Shown: one piece after another, positions 6,176-7,881 of the stretch
How positions within the stretch are numbered: the stretch's first letter is position 1
Layout of the letters: every line of letters begins with the position of its first letter
Assembly (NCBI GenBank): GCA_037968995.1
Contig: JBBKWP010000367.1
Span: 1-7,881, forward strand
Origin: JAEXNA01 sp037968995
GTDB taxonomy: Bacteria > Vulcanimicrobiota > Xenobia > Xenobiales > JADMJV01
DNA: 7,881 nucleotides
Direction: 5' to 3'
The notes under the pieces: model-generated
The model's database searches: none
Told to the model about the DNA's origin: nothing
The model's input: the letters and a program-made list of their open reading frames with translations, nothing else
Made by a program: the position numbers and the translations under genes

Positions 6176-6766
6176 ATGCTTGAAAATTTCTCTCTAAACG
6201 GAGGCGGGGGACCGATCGCGAGGTATTTCCTGGATATGGACATGGATACAGCAGAAATGCGTTTACTCACCGTACCTCAATTCGCCACTCGCGTGCGACG
6301 TTCCGAAGATGAGGTTCTGGCCCTGATTCAAAGCCGAGACGTCAAGGCCTTGCGACCCGATCCCGAAGGTGGGTATCGGGTTCTGGAGACCGAAGTGGAC
6401 CGTTTGCTGCAAGAGCGAACGACCCGCATTAAGCCGAAAGCCGCTCCCTCGTCATCTGGAGTTTCGCGAACCGTTCCTTTGGCCACGCACCTAGGGGTGG
6501 TGACGACCTTGGAAATAGCGAAAAAAGACAATGCCCGCCTAGAGCGACTCAATTCCACTCTGCAGGCCGAACTGTTTCAGTATCTCCGTCTGGCGGATGA
6601 AGCCGGCCGCGAAATGCTGGAAATCAGATCGCGACTGGAAGCCAGTCAGGCCGCGTCGGCTCAATTGGAAGCTGAGAAGCAGTCCGCCGAACTGGCCGTA
6701 CGGGCGGCCGAAATCCGGGCGAAAGAGTTGGCGGACCGACCTTGGTGGCAACGGATTTTTCGCTAG
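6176..6766 (+). CDS. Putative DNA-binding helix-turn-helix protein with C-terminal coiled coil
   Basis: Up to 196 residues. Residues about 30-80 (LLTVPQFATRVRRSEDEV, then a Gly-Tyr turn and ETEVDRLL) resemble an excisionase/MerR-type winged helix-turn-helix. A proline- and serine-rich linker (81-100) leads to a long charged coiled coil (about 110-187), and the protein ends in the aromatic, basic tail PWWQRIFR. There is no signal peptide, so it should be cytoplasmic. The layout suggests a dimeric DNA-binding or scaffold protein. I cannot name a family, and its target is unknown. The start is uncertain: the ATG at 6176 has no ribosome site, and the first 27 residues are glycine-rich and unlike the rest. 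ATGs at 6236, 6242 and 6257 would keep the whole helix-turn-helix region. The gene is divergent from the S9 peptidase and its stop lies 7 bases from the stop of the convergent DUF885 gene. Confidence 0.8.
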   Translation: MLENFSLNGGGGPIARYFLDMDMDTAEMRLLTVPQFATRVRRSEDEVLALIQSRDVKALRPDPEGGYRVLETEVDRLLQERTTRIKPKAAPSSSGVSRTVPLATHLGVVTTLEIAKKDNARLERLNSTLQAELFQYLRLADEAGREMLEIRSRLEASQAASAQLEAEKQSAELAVRAAEIRAKELADRPWWQRIFR

Positions 6767-6773
6767 TCCTTAC

Positions 6774-7881
6774 TCAGTTCGCTTTCGTCTCCCGAATATA
6801 GTCATCGACGAGTTCACTAAGGACGTCCAGGGGCACGGCCCCGTGAAGCAAGACCGTGTCGTGAAACTGTCGGATGTCAAAATCGGATCCTAGCTCGGCT
6901 TGGGCCTTGGCTCTCAGTCGCATAAATTCGTTCATCCCCACTTTGTAGGCGGTGGCTTGGCCGGGCATGACGATGTGGCGATCCACCATCTTTCGGCAGT
7001 CGGTTTCGGAATTCGGGGTGTTCTCAACGTAATAATCTAAAGCTTGCTGTCGCGTCCACTTTTTGCTGTGGATTCCAGTGTCCACCACCAGACGAACGGC
7101 GCGGAAAAGCTCCATGGCCAAACGGCCAAAGTCCGAGTAGGGATCTTGGTAAAAGCCGTAGTCTTTAGGTAGGTTTTCACAGTAAAGCCCCCAGCCTTCG
7201 ATGTAGGCGGTATAGCCGCCCAGGCGACGGAACTTTGGAAGCCCCTCCAGTTCTTGGGCGATGCTCAGTTGCATGTGATGACCGGGGATCCCCTCGTGGT
7301 AGGCGAGCGCTTCCATCTGATACTTCGGCATGCTCGTCATATCGTAGAGGTTTGCGTAATAATATCCGGGTCGCGAACCGTCTAATGCGGGTGATTCATA
7401 GAAGGCTTTGCCCGCGGACTTTTCTCGGTAAGGCTCGACGGCTTTGACCACGATATCGGCTTTCGGCTTGGTGGCGAAGAGCACATCTAGTTCGGCTTTC
7501 ATGCGGTCGATGATGGCGGTGGCTTCTTTGAGGTAGGCCGCTTTGCCGGCGGCGTCGTTGGGATAGAGGAATTTGGGGTCCGTGCGCATGGAAACGAAGA
7601 AATCGGCCAAGGTCCCTTGGAACTTGACTTTCTTGAGGATGGCTTCCATTTCGCTGTGAATTCTCGCGACCTCAGACAGGCCTAGTTGATGAATCTCGTC
7701 GGCGGTCATGTTTGTGGAGGTCGTCTTTTCAAGGGCAAAGGCGTAGTATTCCGCGCCTTTGGGAAATTTCCAGACGCCGTCGTCATCGGTGGCCCGTTGG
7801 GCCTGGTCGGCGAGGATCTCTCGCAGTCCCCTATAAGCGGGGCCCAGCCCGTTTATGACGGCGGCCTGTCCGCGGCTCATG
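6774..7881 (-). CDS. DUF885 family metallopeptidase-like protein, N-terminus cut by window edge
   Basis: The frame is open from the right edge to a TGA at 6774-6776, with 368 residues visible from an internal Met at 7880. Family members usually have about 550-620 residues, so roughly the C-terminal two thirds is seen, and the signal peptide common in the family would lie outside. The hallmark HEGIPGHH is at visible residues 195-202 and is an HExxxHH zinc-type motif. It is followed at 228-233 by EGWGLY, whose Glu is the likely third ligand. A conserved MPGQATAYKVG segment lies near the C-terminus. The family is often annotated as uncharacterised. The motifs argue for a zinc-dependent peptidase, but the reaction is inferred, not shown. 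It converges with the helix-turn-helix gene with a 7-base gap between stops, so no room exists for a separate terminator. Confidence 0.93.
   Translation of the reverse strand, partial: MSRGQAAVINGLGPAYRGLREILADQAQRATDDDGVWKFPKGAEYYAFALEKTTSTNMTADEIHQLGLSEVARIHSEMEAILKKVKFQGTLADFFVSMRTDPKFLYPNDAAGKAAYLKEATAIIDRMKAELDVLFATKPKADIVVKAVEPYREKSAGKAFYESPALDGSRPGYYYANLYDMTSMPKYQMEALAYHEGIPGHHMQLSIAQELEGLPKFRRLGGYTAYIEGWGLYCENLPKDYGFYQDPYSDFGRLAMELFRAVRLVVDTGIHSKKWTRQQALDYYVENTPNSETDCRKMVDRHIVMPGQATAYKVGMNEFMRLRAKAQAELGSDFDIRQFHDTVLLHGAVPLDVLSELVDDYIRETKAN

Overview
This 7.9 kb stretch looks like an ordinary bacterial chromosome segment: moderately GC-rich by eye, densely packed, with genes on both strands. 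There are no RNA genes, CRISPR arrays or transposases that I can see. Three of the genes encode peptidases or peptidase-like enzymes, two of them with visible signal peptides. This mix of M16, S9 and DUF885 enzymes is common in Acidobacteriota, Armatimonadota (Fimbriimonas-like), Gemmatimonadota, Bdellovibrionota and some Proteobacteria. The sequence alone does not decide between them. A Gram-negative-type heterotroph that digests peptides is the most I would infer.

Layout from left to right. Positions 1-1327 (minus) hold a secreted M16 zinc peptidase that runs off the left edge. Upstream of it (minus, 1361-1738) is a small protein I do not recognise, whose reading frame seems to continue upstream with a likely frameshift near its true start (around 1809). 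A 70-residue two-helix membrane protein follows (1942-2154, minus). Then comes an intergenic stretch of about 310 bases leading into a complete class A beta-lactamase on the plus strand (2466-3377), with an excellent ribosome binding site and a twin-arginine signal. Converging on it is a 149-residue coiled-coil protein (3408-3857, minus) carrying five 21-bp tandem repeats that encode identical or near-identical heptads. A complete S9 prolyl-oligopeptidase-family peptidase (4030-6123, minus) comes next. A divergent plus-strand gene (6176-6766) encodes a helix-turn-helix/coiled-coil protein. The right edge is the C-terminal part of a DUF885 HExxxHH metallopeptidase-like protein (6774-7881, minus).

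The genes do not form one obvious pathway. The peptidases would act in the periplasm or outside the cell on proteins and peptides. The beta-lactamase would act in the periplasm on beta-lactams; it resembles the L2/KPC branch of class A and has no ampR-type regulator beside it, so transfer from another lineage is plausible. I found no strong evidence for a new multi-gene system. The points most worth a second look are the disrupted start of the 1361-1809 gene, the heptad-repeat coiled-coil gene with a palindrome over its putative promoter, and the origin and spectrum of the beta-lactamase.
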